Shown: one piece after another, positions 34,293 through 43,201 of the stretch
How the letters are laid out: each line of letters starts with the position of its first letter
Numbering within the stretch: the first letter of the stretch is position 1
NCBI RefSeq assembly: GCF_013177735.1
Contig: NZ_WOEZ01000228.1
Span: 1-64,000 of the forward strand
DNA: 64,000 nt
Direction of reading: 5' to 3'
Source: Paraburkholderia elongata
GTDB lineage: Bacteria > Pseudomonadota > Gammaproteobacteria > Burkholderiales > Burkholderiaceae
Program-made: the position numbers and the translations under genes
The notes under the pieces: model-generated
Told to the model about the DNA's origin: nothing
The model's input: the letters and a program-made list of their open reading frames with translations, nothing else
Databases searched by the model: none

Positions 34293-35441
34293 ATGCGCAT
34301 CTATGAAAAGTACTTCGCGCGTCAGGTCTACCTCACGTTCATCTTTATTCTGTTCGCGTTCTCGGGCCTGTTCTTCTTCTTCGACCTGATCAACGAACTG
34401 AATTCCGTCGGCCACGGCAACTACAAGCTCCAGTACGCGGTGCTGCGCGTCGCGCTGCAAACACCGTCGCGCTTCTACGAAATCATTCCGGTTGCTGCGT
34501 TGATCAGCGCGATCTACGTGTTCGCGCAAATGGCGGCGAACTCCGAGTACACGATTTTCCGCGTGTCCGGCCTCGCCACCAATCAGGCGCTGCGCTCGCT
34601 CATGAAGATCGGCATTCCGCTGGTGTTCCTGACTTACCTGATTGGCGAAGTGGTCGGCCCGTACACGGATCAGTTGTCGGAGCGCGTGCGGCTCGAGGCA
34701 CTGGGGTCGTCGGTATCGAGCAACTTCGAGTCGGGCGTCTGGGTGAAGGACACGCTCACCGCGCGCGCGGACGGCGAACAGGTGACGCGCTTCGTGAATG
34801 TCGGCGAATTGAAGCCGGACGCGACGATCAGCAACGTGCGGATTTACGAATTCGACTCGAAGTTCCGCCTCTCGAACGTGCGGATTGCGAAGAGCGGCAC
34901 GTATCAGCCGCCGGGTCATTGGCAGCTGACGGACGTGACCGACACGCAACTGATCGACGTGCCCCCTCCTTCGGGCACGCCGGCCGATGCGTTGAATCCG
35001 GTGTATCGCGCGAAGCAGGTGGCGTTGCCGGAGTATTCGTTGCGCTCGGAATTGACGCCGCAGATTCTGTCAGTGTTGTTAGTGTCGCCGGATCGGATGT
35101 CGATGTTCAATCTATTCCGCTACATCCAGCATTTGACCGAGAATCATCAGGACACGCAGCGCTATGAAATTGCGCTGTGGCGCAAGCTGCTGTATCCGTT
35201 TGCGGTGTTCGTGATGCTGGTGCTGTCGTTGCCGTTTGCGTATCTGCATACGCGGGCTGGCGTGGTGGGTGTGAAGGTTTTCGGCGGGATTATGCTGGGG
35301 ATGAGTTTCCAACTGTTCAACACGCTGTTCTCGCATATTGGCACGTTGAATACGTGGCCTGCGCCTTTGACTGCAGCTACGCCTGGGCTCGTTTATCTGG
35401 TGCTTGGTCTGGTCGGGTTGAAGTGGGTTGATCGCCATTAG
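34293..35441 (+). CDS. lptG: LPS export ABC transporter permease LptG
   Basis: A 382-residue partner of LptF. The opening RIYEKYFARQVYLTFIFILFAFSGLFFFFDLI and NSEYTIFRVSGLATNQALRSLMKIG are typical of LptG. The periplasmic jellyroll domain lies at about 140-290, and the final helices end GLVGLKWVDRH. The length is slightly above the usual 360 because of a Pro/Gly-rich loop, PPPSGTPADALN. It is translated right after lptF. Confidence 0.95.
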   Translation: MRIYEKYFARQVYLTFIFILFAFSGLFFFFDLINELNSVGHGNYKLQYAVLRVALQTPSRFYEIIPVAALISAIYVFAQMAANSEYTIFRVSGLATNQALRSLMKIGIPLVFLTYLIGEVVGPYTDQLSERVRLEALGSSVSSNFESGVWVKDTLTARADGEQVTRFVNVGELKPDATISNVRIYEFDSKFRLSNVRIAKSGTYQPPGHWQLTDVTDTQLIDVPPPSGTPADALNPVYRAKQVALPEYSLRSELTPQILSVLLVSPDRMSMFNLFRYIQHLTENHQDTQRYEIALWRKLLYPFAVFVMLVLSLPFAYLHTRAGVVGVKVFGGIMLGMSFQLFNTLFSHIGTLNTWPAPLTAATPGLVYLVLGLVGLKWVDRH

Positions 35442-35452
35442 GAGCCTTCGTC

Positions 35453-35833
35453 ATGGCTGCGCATGGGATGGTGTTGTTTGGGCATGGCGCGAGGGATGTG
35501 CGCTGGCGCGAGCCGTTTGAGAGGCTCGCCGAGAAGTTGCGGGTTGCCCGTGCTTCTGATGCTGACGCTGGGCCGGTTTTGCTGGCTTTTCTTGAGTTGA
35601 TGGAGCCGGATTTGCCAACCGCTGTGGGTGCTCTTGTCTCCGACGGGTGTTCTGTTGTGACTGTTGTGCCGGTGTTTTTTGGGCAGGGTGGGCATGTTCG
35701 GAAGGATCTGCCAGCGGTGATCGAGCGGTGTCGTGGGTTGTATCCTTCTGTCGAGATTAAGTGCGCTACGGCAGTTGGCGAGGATGAATCTGTGTTGGAC
35801 GCTGTTGCTGAGTATTGCCTTCGGCAGGTTTGA
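35453..35833 (+). CDS. cbiX: Short CbiX/SirB-type sirohydrochlorin chelatase
   Basis: A 126-residue single-domain chelatase that inserts Co or Fe into sirohydrochlorin. The N-terminal metal-binding histidine lies in MVLFGHGARDVRWREPFE, and the second active-site region is VTVVPVFFGQGGHVRKDLP. The size matches the short CbiXS form, which works as a homodimer. It lies 11 bases after lptG. About 0.9 kb away and convergent is the uroporphyrinogen methyltransferase that makes its precursor, so a role in sirohaem for sulfite reductase is likely. Cobalt versus iron cannot be decided from sequence. Confidence 0.88.
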   Translation: MAAHGMVLFGHGARDVRWREPFERLAEKLRVARASDADAGPVLLAFLELMEPDLPTAVGALVSDGCSVVTVVPVFFGQGGHVRKDLPAVIERCRGLYPSVEIKCATAVGEDESVLDAVAEYCLRQV

Positions 35834-35870
35834 TTTCTTTTTTGCCCTCGCGGCGCTTGTTCGTCTGTAT

Positions 35871-36080
35871 GCCTACGGCGTTGGCCTTTCCTTGATTTCT
35901 TATTGGTTTATTAGCGTTCGCCCCTGTGCGGGGCAGGCACTTACTTTCTTTGCCGCCGCAAAGAAAGATAAGCAAAGAAAGCGGCTCACACCGCTAACTC
36001 ATAAGCGGGTCCCTCGCACAGTTGCGGTAGTGGTGCATCTGGAATCTGTGCCCTCGCGCATTCAGCGTGAGTGACAAGGC
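35871..36080 (+). repeat. Dispersed repeat, left copy of an inverted pair
   Basis: This copy matches the reverse complement of 36456-36660 nearly throughout. Shared blocks include GGCGTTGGCCTTTCCTTG, TTAGCGTTCGCCCCTGTG and TTCAGCGTGAGTGACAAGGC. The two copies differ mainly in a short stretch after GAAAGCGGCTC. I recall similar repeat-derived peptides (FFAAAKKDKQRKR) annotated across Burkholderiaceae genomes, which suggests a dispersed family. Confidence 0.88.
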
Positions 36081-36455
36081 CGTCATACTTCCGGCGGCGC
36101 TGCGCGCGCCGACGCGGTACTTCATTAAACCGCCCGCCGTTCTAATACTCAGCAGCACTTCGTAAAGCAGCACCGCATAGAGTCGCTTGCTGTATTCGAT
36201 GCCTGCGGCATTTCTCGAAGCTGCCTGCTGTATTTGATGCCCGCGGCACTTCAAAAGGCAGCCTGCAGTTTTCAGCGCCCAACCGCACTTCGTATGCCGC
36301 TAGCTATGTTGGGCGTCGGCGGCGATTCCGAAGCGCTGGGTCCGTCGGCATTTCGCCGAGGTGAAGCCGATGACCCCACCACGCCCAAACGAAGCCATTG
36401 GTTTGCATGATGAACCCTTCCGGCGAGCACGCAGTGCGAGGCGGGAAGCATGAGC

Positions 36456-36660
36456 GCCTTGTCACTCACGCTGAAGGTGCGAGGGCACGGATTCCAGATG
36501 TTCCACTACCGCTACTGTGCGGGGGACCCGCTTAGCAGGGGGTTCGAGCCGCTTTCTTTGCTTATCTTTCTTTGCGGCGGCAAAGAAAGTAAGTGCCTGC
36601 CCCGCACAGGGGCGAACGCTAATAGACCAATAAGAAAACAAGGAAAGGCCAACGCCATAA
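36456..36660 (-). repeat. Dispersed repeat, right copy of an inverted pair
   Basis: This is the inverted partner of 35871-36080. Together the arms could form a very long stem around a 375-base loop, between the 3' ends of cbiX and the SUMT gene. No transposase or short terminal repeats are seen. Confidence 0.88.
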
Positions 36661-36758
36661 GCGCACAGACACAGAGCGCCGCGCAGGCAAACAAACCAAG
36701 CAAAGCCCAACGCCGCAGGCAAACAACCAAACCCACTGCCAAAGGCAAAAACCAAACC

Positions 36759-37511
36759 TTAAGCCGCGACTAAAAGCCCATCCGCGGAGCGGACCACCTG
36801 CTGCCGGGCAGCAAAAGCCTCCCCGATCATCAGAAGACTAGGCTGCGAAGCATCAAGCCACTGCTGGGCTTCACCACAAGCGAGCTCCGAAAGCGTGAGC
36901 GTGAGCATCCGCTCACGAGGCGTACTACAGGCTTCGACAATCGCCACGGGCGTAGCACCATCGCGCCCGGCATCAATCAACTGTTGAGCGATCTCAGGCC
37001 CACTATCCCGCCCCATATAGAACACGAGCGAATCAGCATTCACCTGCTCACGAATCGCCTCGGTATCAGCTGCCCGGCTATGCGTAGCCAACGCAACACT
37101 ACGAGACACACCGCGAAGCGTCAACGAACGCTTCAACGAGGCCGCACTAGCCAGCGCAGCCGTAATCCCGGGCACCACCTCATACTCGATCCCCGCCGCC
37201 TCAAGCGCCCGCATCTCCTCATCGGCACGCCCGAATAACATCGGATCGCCACCCTTCAGGCGCACCACCACATCGTGCTCAAGCGCCGCATCCACAATCT
37301 GCTTGTTGATGAACTGCTGAGCCGTAGAGAGCTGACCGCAACGCTTGCCAACAGCAATCCGCCGCGCATGCGAAGGCGCGTAGTCGAGCATAGCGGGCTC
37401 GACCAGCGCGTCATGCAACACCACATCCGCCATGCCGAGCAGCCGCGCTCCGCGCACCGTAATGAGATCCGCGGCCCCTGGCCCTGCACCGATCAGATAC
37501 ACCTTACCCAT
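36759..37511 (-). CDS. cobA: Uroporphyrinogen-III C-methyltransferase (SUMT)
   Basis: A 250-residue SAM-dependent enzyme that makes precorrin-2, the first step to sirohaem and corrinoids. The start MGKVYLIGAGPGAADLITVRG carries the SAM-binding GAGPG loop; other marks are VVVRLKGGDPMLFGRADEE, VPGITAALASAA and FYMGRD. It is a lone SUMT domain without the CysG oxidase/chelatase part, consistent with the separate CbiX chelatase nearby. As the last gene of the cys run it should supply sirohaem to CysI. Confidence 0.94.
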   Translation of the reverse strand: MGKVYLIGAGPGAADLITVRGARLLGMADVVLHDALVEPAMLDYAPSHARRIAVGKRCGQLSTAQQFINKQIVDAALEHDVVVRLKGGDPMLFGRADEEMRALEAAGIEYEVVPGITAALASAASLKRSLTLRGVSRSVALATHSRAADTEAIREQVNADSLVFYMGRDSGPEIAQQLIDAGRDGATPVAIVEACSTPRERMLTLTLSELACGEAQQWLDASQPSLLMIGEAFAARQQVVRSADGLLVAA

Positions 37512-37584
37512 TTGCCTCAGTCCCATTCGTCCGGTTCGTGCAAAACCCAAAGCGCGATGGCGCGTCAATCATCCAGTCGGTGAC

Positions 37585-38901
37585 TTAAGCCGAAAACGAC
37601 CGAATCATCCCAGCCGCAACCGTGTGGTGCGTCGCTTCATCGATCAGCACGAATGCACCCGTGCCCTGATGCGAGTCGTACACGTCGCACACCAGCGGCT
37701 TTTGCAACGTCAGCGACACGCGGCCAATGTCGTTCATCGTCAGGTCCTTGCGATCGGTCGCCTGCGACAGCGTATGCACGTCGAGCACTTCCTTGATCGA
37801 CCCGATCCGCGCGAACACCGTGTTGGTGGTCTGCTTCAACAGATACTTGCGTTGCGTCGACAGCGGCGTGTCGTCGAACCAGCACAGATCGGCTTCCAGC
37901 TTCTTCGCCGGTTCCGGCGCTGCCTCACGCAGCACGAAGGTATCGCCACGCGACACGTCGACGTCTTCCGCCAGACGGATCGTCACGGTTTGACCGGCAA
38001 ACGCGCGGTCCACCGCCGCCGTACCGCCCGTCACCGGCGCGATGATCTCGGCAACCGTCGCTTCGCGGTTCGCCGGCAGCACGACGATGGTGTCGCCGAC
38101 CTTCACCTCACCGGCTTCGACACGGCCCATGTAGCCGCGGAAGTCGTCAGCCTGGCTGCCGTCCTGACGCGCCACCCATTGCACCGGAAAACGCAGCGCC
38201 TGGCCCGTCGGAACTTCGACCGGCAACGCTTCGAGCAAATCGAGCAGCGGCTCGCCTGCGTACCACGGCATGCTTTCGCTGGCCGTCACGATGTTGTCGC
38301 CTTTCAGCGCCGATACCGGCACGAAGCGCACGTCGTCCAGACCCAGTTGACGCGCGAGTTCGACATACGCGTCACGGATTTCGTTGAAGCGCGTTTCGCT
38401 GTAGTCGACGAGGTCCATCTTGTTGATCGCGACAATCGCGTGCTGCAGACCGAGCAGCTTCACGATCGCGCTATGACGCTTGGTTTGCGGCAGCAATTGC
38501 GCGACACCGTCGACGAACGTCACACGCGTTGCGTCGACCAGAATGATCGCTGCATGCGCCGTCGATGCGCCCGTCACCATGTTGCGCGTGTACTGTTCGT
38601 GGCCCGGGGTGTCGGCGATGATGAACTTGCGCTTTGCCGTTGCGAAGTAACGGTATGCGACGTCGATCGTGATGCCCTGCTCACGTTCGGCTTCGAGGCC
38701 ATCGGTCAGCAGCGACAGATCGATTTCGTCGCCGACGGTACGCTTATTCTTCGCGCGCGACAGTGCCGAGAGTTGATCGGAAAGCACAGCCTTGCTGTCG
38801 TACAGCAGGCGGCCGATCAACGTGCTCTTGCCGTCGTCGACGCTGCCCGCAGTGATGAATCGCAGCACGCCGAGGTCTTCTGGTTGGTGAATACCGCTCA
38901 T
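37585..38901 (-). CDS. cysN: Sulfate adenylyltransferase subunit 1 (GTPase)
   Basis: A 438-residue GTPase subunit that drives APS formation by CysD. GTPase motifs are G1 AGSVDDGKSTLIGRLLYDS, G3 DTPGHEQYTRNM and G4 NKMDLVDYS, followed by two beta-barrel domains. No fused APS kinase (CysC) is present, in line with reduction of APS directly by the neighbouring CysH. It follows cysD by 21 bases. Confidence 0.95.
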   Translation of the reverse strand: MSGIHQPEDLGVLRFITAGSVDDGKSTLIGRLLYDSKAVLSDQLSALSRAKNKRTVGDEIDLSLLTDGLEAEREQGITIDVAYRYFATAKRKFIIADTPGHEQYTRNMVTGASTAHAAIILVDATRVTFVDGVAQLLPQTKRHSAIVKLLGLQHAIVAINKMDLVDYSETRFNEIRDAYVELARQLGLDDVRFVPVSALKGDNIVTASESMPWYAGEPLLDLLEALPVEVPTGQALRFPVQWVARQDGSQADDFRGYMGRVEAGEVKVGDTIVVLPANREATVAEIIAPVTGGTAAVDRAFAGQTVTIRLAEDVDVSRGDTFVLREAAPEPAKKLEADLCWFDDTPLSTQRKYLLKQTTNTVFARIGSIKEVLDVHTLSQATDRKDLTMNDIGRVSLTLQKPLVCDVYDSHQGTGAFVLIDEATHHTVAAGMIRSFSA

Positions 38902-38922
38902 GATTGTCTTGCCCTCGTGTGC

Positions 38923-39885
38923 TTAGAAATAACCTTGCTTCTTACGCTGTTCCATCGCGGCTTCGGAGACCTGATCGTCCATCCGCGTCGCGCCACGTTC
39001 CGTGATTTCGGTCACGGCCGTTTCGGCGATGATCTTCTCGAGATCATCAGCATCGCTTTCCACCGGGCACGTGCAGCTGATATCGCCCACGGTGCGGAAA
39101 CGCACCAGCGCGGTTTCGCTGGTCTCGCCTTCACGCATCGGCGTGAGCGGCGTGACCGGCACGAGCAGGCCGTTGCGGCGCACGATCTCGCGTTGATGCG
39201 CGTAATAGATCGACGGCAGTTCGAGTTGTTCGCGGGCGATGTACTGCCACACGTCGAGTTCGGTCCAGTTCGAGATCGGGAACACGCGCAGATGTTCGCC
39301 GTTGTGCAGACGCGCGTTATACAGGCTCCACAGTTCCGGGCGCTGCGCCTTCGGGTCCCATTGGCCGAATTCGTCGCGGAACGAGAAGATCCGTTCTTTT
39401 GCACGGGCCTTTTCTTCGTCGCGGCGCGCGCCGCCGATCAGCGCCGTGTACTCATGTTCGGCGATCGTCTCGAGCAGCGTGACGGCCTGCGCGGCATTGC
39501 GCGAATCCAGTTCGCGGCGCAGACGCACCGTGCCGCGCTTGATCGAATCTTCGACGTGACCCACCACCAGTTCAGCGCCGATCTCTTTCGCGCGGCGATC
39601 CCGGAAGTCGATCACTTCGTCGTAGTTGTGGCCGGTGTCGATATGCACGAGCGGGAACGGTAGTACGGTCTTGCGATTCGCGCCAATGCCGAAGGCCTTC
39701 AGCGCGAGGTGCAGCACCACTACCGAATCCTTGCCGCCTGAAAACAGCAGCGCGGGCTTGCTGCATTCGGCGACCAGTTCGCGCAGGATGTGAATCGACT
39801 CGGCTTCGAGCCAATCGAGGTGATCCATCCGGTTCGCCGTGTTGGCAAGCGGTGCATTGACAGTGGAATCGAGCGTGGTGCTCAT
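38923..39885 (-). CDS. cysD: Sulfate adenylyltransferase subunit 2
   Basis: A 320-residue ATP-pyrophosphatase-type subunit that adenylates sulfate. The PP-loop is LLFSGGKDSVVVLHLALKAF at about residues 46-66. Other marks are PFPLVHIDTGHNYDEVIDFRD, SRRDEEKARAKERIFSFRDE-like GGARRDEEKARAKERIF, and the C-terminal TCPVESDADDLEKII. It lies between cysH and cysN. Confidence 0.96.
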   Translation of the reverse strand: MSTTLDSTVNAPLANTANRMDHLDWLEAESIHILRELVAECSKPALLFSGGKDSVVVLHLALKAFGIGANRKTVLPFPLVHIDTGHNYDEVIDFRDRRAKEIGAELVVGHVEDSIKRGTVRLRRELDSRNAAQAVTLLETIAEHEYTALIGGARRDEEKARAKERIFSFRDEFGQWDPKAQRPELWSLYNARLHNGEHLRVFPISNWTELDVWQYIAREQLELPSIYYAHQREIVRRNGLLVPVTPLTPMREGETSETALVRFRTVGDISCTCPVESDADDLEKIIAETAVTEITERGATRMDDQVSEAAMEQRKKQGYF

Positions 39886-40000
39886 GTTTGGGTCCTTCGT
39901 TGATTCGCTTGGGCGGGCGGTTGCTCGCGGAGGCGAAAGTATTCAAATCGGTATGTGCGGCGTTCAAGCTAAAAACCAAGACCTGAACCGCCTGAATGCT

Positions 40001-40744
40001 TTATGCCGAAGCGTTCTCGCTGCTGACGGGGATCGGCGTAATCGTCGTGATGTGCAGTCCGCATTCCTTCGTATCGCGCGACTCCCACCACCAGCGCCCT
40101 GCCCGGCTGTCTTCACCGGGACGGATCGCGCGGGTACAAGGTTCGCAGCCGATGCTCGGGTAACCGCGCGCATGCAGCGGATTGACCGGCACGTCCAACG
40201 CTTTCAGATAGTCCCACACCTCAGCTTCGGTCCAGTCCGTCAGCGGATTGAACTTGGCGATGTTGCGCGCCGCATCGTGTTCTTCCTCGTGCAGTTCGGC
40301 ACGCGTCACCGACTGCTCGCGGCGTTGGCCCGTCACCCACGCGCTCACGTCCGACAGCGCGCGGTTTAACGGTTCGACCTTGCGGATTTCGCAGCAACGC
40401 TTGCGCAGATCGACGCTTTCATAGAACGCGTTGAGACCATGCGAGCCGACATATTCGTCAACCGCGGCAGCTTGCGGATGAAACTGCTCGATGTCGTAAC
40501 CGTAGCGCTCTTTCACACGATCGAGCATGCCGAGCGTTTCCGCATGCAGACGGCCCGTGTTCAGCGAGAAGATGCCGATCTTCACGCCACGCGACAGAAT
40601 CGCGTGGGTGAGCAGCATGTCTTCCGCGGCGAGGCTGCTGGCGAGCTTCACATTCGCGTGACGCGCGGCGATCGAATCGAGCAGCGCATTCAGGCGCTCG
40701 ACCTTCGCGGCGAGTTCCGGAGTGAGAGATTGAGCGCCGCTCAT
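40001..40744 (-). CDS. cysH: Adenylylsulfate (APS) reductase
   Basis: A 247-residue thiol-dependent reductase making sulfite. It has the cysteine pair R-C-C-E and the C-terminal pair G-C-E-P-C-T, plus the catalytic KECGLH end. The CC...CxxC set binds a [4Fe-4S] cluster and marks the APS-reducing form, not the PAPS-reducing one. This agrees with the lack of a cysC in the run. Its ATG overlaps the DUF934 stop (ATGA). Confidence 0.94.
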   Translation of the reverse strand: MSGAQSLTPELAAKVERLNALLDSIAARHANVKLASSLAAEDMLLTHAILSRGVKIGIFSLNTGRLHAETLGMLDRVKERYGYDIEQFHPQAAAVDEYVGSHGLNAFYESVDLRKRCCEIRKVEPLNRALSDVSAWVTGQRREQSVTRAELHEEEHDAARNIAKFNPLTDWTEAEVWDYLKALDVPVNPLHARGYPSIGCEPCTRAIRPGEDSRAGRWWWESRDTKECGLHITTITPIPVSSENASA

Positions 40745-41280
40745 GCCGAAGCCTTTGCCAGTTCGCCCGCTTCACGGCGGCGGAACAGCGGCGACGAGTT
40801 CACCGCGCCCTGATAGTTGAAGCTGAATTCGTCGAACGCCTTGAGCGCGTCGTCGAAGTCTTTATCCGAACGCAATGCGTAAGCGTCGAAGCCGCAGCGG
40901 AACATGAACGTCAGTTGATCGCGCAGCACGTCGCCGATCGCGCGCAGTTCGCCCTTGTAGCCATAGCGCTCGCGCAACAGGCGACCGATGCTATAGCCAC
41001 GGCCGTCGCGGAATACCGGGAAGTCCACCCCGATCAGCGCGATCGTGTCGAAGTCGACGACGATATCCGCCGGTTCGCTATCCGGCGCGAGCCACACGCC
41101 GATTTCAGCGGTGCTGCGCGAAGCGATCAGCGCATCGCGCTCAGCCTGCCACAGCGCGAGCGGCACCAGCACTTTGCCGGCCGGCAAGGTATCGACTGCG
41201 GGCAGCGTGCCGTCTTCAGCGGCGCGCACCACCGTCCAGTCATCGTTGACGATCGCGCGGTTCTTGATGATAGAAGCCAT
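40741..41280 (-). CDS. DUF934-family protein of the sulfite-reduction operon
   Basis: A 179-residue cytoplasmic protein between cysI and cysH. It matches DUF934, a family nearly always beside sulfite/nitrite reductase genes in proteobacteria: IALIGVDFPVFRDGRGYSIGRLLRERYGY, GELRAIGDVLRDQLTFMFRCGFDAYAL. It lacks obvious cofactor motifs; a role in electron delivery or maturation of CysI is only a guess. The overlap with cysH and a 22-base gap from cysI show one operon. Confidence 0.92.
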   Translation of the reverse strand: MASIIKNRAIVNDDWTVVRAAEDGTLPAVDTLPAGKVLVPLALWQAERDALIASRSTAEIGVWLAPDSEPADIVVDFDTIALIGVDFPVFRDGRGYSIGRLLRERYGYKGELRAIGDVLRDQLTFMFRCGFDAYALRSDKDFDDALKAFDEFSFNYQGAVNSSPLFRRREAGELAKASA

Positions 41281-41302
41281 CTGTTCAGTATCCTTTTCGC
41301 GG

Positions 41303-42982
41303 TTACGCGTGAGCCGGTTGGCGCGAGGCGTACACACGTTCCTTGAACGGGGTGATGCCGATGCGGTTGTACGTTTCGACGAAGCGCTCGCCTTCGTGGC
41401 GGTTTTCCACGAACGTATCGATCACCTTGCTGATCACGTCCGGCATTTCTTCCGCCGAGAACGACGGGCCGATCACGCGGCCGAGATGAGCGCCCGTGGC
41501 GCCCGTACCCTGCTCGCCGCCGAGCGTCACCTGATACCACTCCGAGCCGTCCTTATCGACGCCCAGAATGCCGATATTGCCGACGTGGTGGTGACCGCAA
41601 GCGTTGATACAGCCCGAGATGTTCAGCGACACGTCGCCGAGGTCGTACACGTAGTCGAGATCGTTGAAACGTTCCTGAATCGCCAGCGCGATCGGAATCG
41701 ACTTCGCATTCGCGAGCGAGCAGAAATCGCCGCCCGGGCACGCGATGATGTCGGTCAGCAAACCGATGTTCGGCGTCGCGAAACCTTGCGCCTTGGCCTT
41801 TTCCCACAGCGCGAACAGGTCGCGCTTCTTCACGTTCGCGAGAATCAGGTTCTGCTCGTGCGACACGCGGATTTCGCCGAGCGAGTACTCGTCGGCCCAA
41901 TCGGCGACCGCTTCCATCTGCGCGTCGGTGGCGTCGCCCGGGGCGATCGTGGTCGGCTTCAGCGACAGCGTGACTGACGAATAGCCCGTCACCTTGTGCG
42001 GACGCACGTTACGTTCAACCCAGCGCGCAAACGCACGGTTTTCCAGCAGATGCGTTTCGAACGATGCATCCGTGTCGGCCAGCTTTTCATACACCGGCGG
42101 CTGGAAGTATTGCGATACACGATCCACTTCCGCTTGCGTGAGCGTCGACGGACCGTCCTTCAGGTGTTGCCATTCTTCTTCGACCTGCGCCGAGAATTTC
42201 TCCGGGCTCAACGCCTTCACGAGAATCTTGATCCGCGCCTTGTACATGTTGTCGCGACGGCCATAGCGGTTGTACACGCGCAGCACGGCTTCGCAGTAGG
42301 TCAACAGGTGTTGCCACGGCAGATCTTTACGGATGATCGCGCCGATGATCGGCGTACGGCCCATGCCGCCGCCGGCCAGAATGTCGGCCACCAGTTCGCC
42401 CTGCTCGTTCTTCTTCAGATACACGCCCATGTCGTGAATCTGCACGGCAGCGCGGTCTTCCTTCGAACCCGACACGGCGATCTTGAACTTACGCGGCAGC
42501 CAGGCGAATTCGGGGTGGAACGTCGACCATTGGCGCAGGATTTCTGCCCAGGGACGCGGATCGACCACTTCGTCTGGCGCTACGCCCGCGAACTGGTCGG
42601 CCGTGATGTTACGGATACAGTTGCCCGAGGTCTGGATGCCGTGCATCTGGACGGCCGCGAGCTTGCGCAGGATTTCCGGCGTTTCTTCGAGCTTGATCCA
42701 GTTGTACTGGATGTTCGAGCGCGTCGAAAAGTGGCCGTAGCCGCGGTCGTGCTCGCGCGCGATCTGGGCCAGCACGCGCATCTGGTCGCTGCGCAGGTTG
42801 CCGTACGGAATCGCGATGCGGTGCATATACGCGTGACGCTGCAGGTACAGGCCGTTCTGCAGGCGCAGCGGACGGAACTCCTCTTCGCTCAATTCGCCCG
42901 ACAAACGGCGGCGAACCTGATCGGCGTATTGCGCGACCCGCTCATCGACGATGGTCTGGTCGTACTGATCGTATTGGTACAT
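41303..42982 (-). CDS. cysI: Ferredoxin-type sulfite (or nitrite/sulfite) reductase
   Basis: A 559-residue sirohaem/[4Fe-4S] reductase. The cluster-sirohaem cysteines are in ACPGGDFCSLANAKS (C-x5-C) and NISGCINACGHHHVGNIG (C-x3-C). RSDQMRVLAQIAREHDRGYGHF and TSGNCIRNITADQFAG are the N-terminal sirohaem contacts. It heads the run cysI-DUF934-cysH-cysD-cysN-SUMT, so sulfite is the likely substrate. It is divergent from cysB. Confidence 0.94.
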   Translation of the reverse strand: MYQYDQYDQTIVDERVAQYADQVRRRLSGELSEEEFRPLRLQNGLYLQRHAYMHRIAIPYGNLRSDQMRVLAQIAREHDRGYGHFSTRSNIQYNWIKLEETPEILRKLAAVQMHGIQTSGNCIRNITADQFAGVAPDEVVDPRPWAEILRQWSTFHPEFAWLPRKFKIAVSGSKEDRAAVQIHDMGVYLKKNEQGELVADILAGGGMGRTPIIGAIIRKDLPWQHLLTYCEAVLRVYNRYGRRDNMYKARIKILVKALSPEKFSAQVEEEWQHLKDGPSTLTQAEVDRVSQYFQPPVYEKLADTDASFETHLLENRAFARWVERNVRPHKVTGYSSVTLSLKPTTIAPGDATDAQMEAVADWADEYSLGEIRVSHEQNLILANVKKRDLFALWEKAKAQGFATPNIGLLTDIIACPGGDFCSLANAKSIPIALAIQERFNDLDYVYDLGDVSLNISGCINACGHHHVGNIGILGVDKDGSEWYQVTLGGEQGTGATGAHLGRVIGPSFSAEEMPDVISKVIDTFVENRHEGERFVETYNRIGITPFKERVYASRQPAHA

Positions 42983-43201
42983 TCGGGGACCCCAATTTTT
43001 TGCGTTACACGTGGCGTTCCGGTTACGCCGCGCTCCGGATACCTCTATTTGTCAGTCCAGCCGAGCCAGGGTTTAGACCTATCTCTCATTTGCTTATGAC
43101 AAATACAGATATCCATATTGAAAAAGATGGACAGATCGTAATAAACTCGCCTTATATTTCAAACGACTAAAAAATTCTTTTGATATGCGGAGAGGTTATA
43201 T
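42983..43201. promoter_or_regulatory. Divergent cysI-cysB control region
   Basis: The 219-base gap is markedly AT-rich from 43080 to 43200. It holds CTTATGACAAATACAGATAT, ATATTGAAAAAGATGG and CGTAATAAACTCGCCTTATA. These loosely repeated ATAA/TTAT segments are the sort that CysB-type regulators bind; a promoter for cysI reading left and one for cysB reading right should both lie here. Exact hexamers are not assigned. Confidence 0.5.

Larger units (their letters stand above)
35834..36758. other. Gene-free stretch carrying inverted dispersed repeats
   Basis: About 925 bases between two convergent genes. It contains two repeat copies in opposite orientation (35871-36080 and 36456-36660) and a roughly 375-base centre with several degenerate short motifs, such as GCCTGCGGCATTTC and GCCCGCGGCACTTC. 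Open frames of 60-110 codons exist in the repeats on both strands. They lie within the repeat and look like translated repeat DNA, not genes. Confidence 0.7.

Noticed and set aside
36462..36773. Open frames of about 80-107 codons in the inverted repeats
   Set aside because: The same peptides occur in both repeat copies and on both strands, as expected for translated repeat DNA.
37432..39663. A 743-codon open frame on the plus strand opposite cysN and cysD
   Set aside because: It is antisense to two intact enzymes, is rich in Arg, His and Val, and has no recognisable domain.
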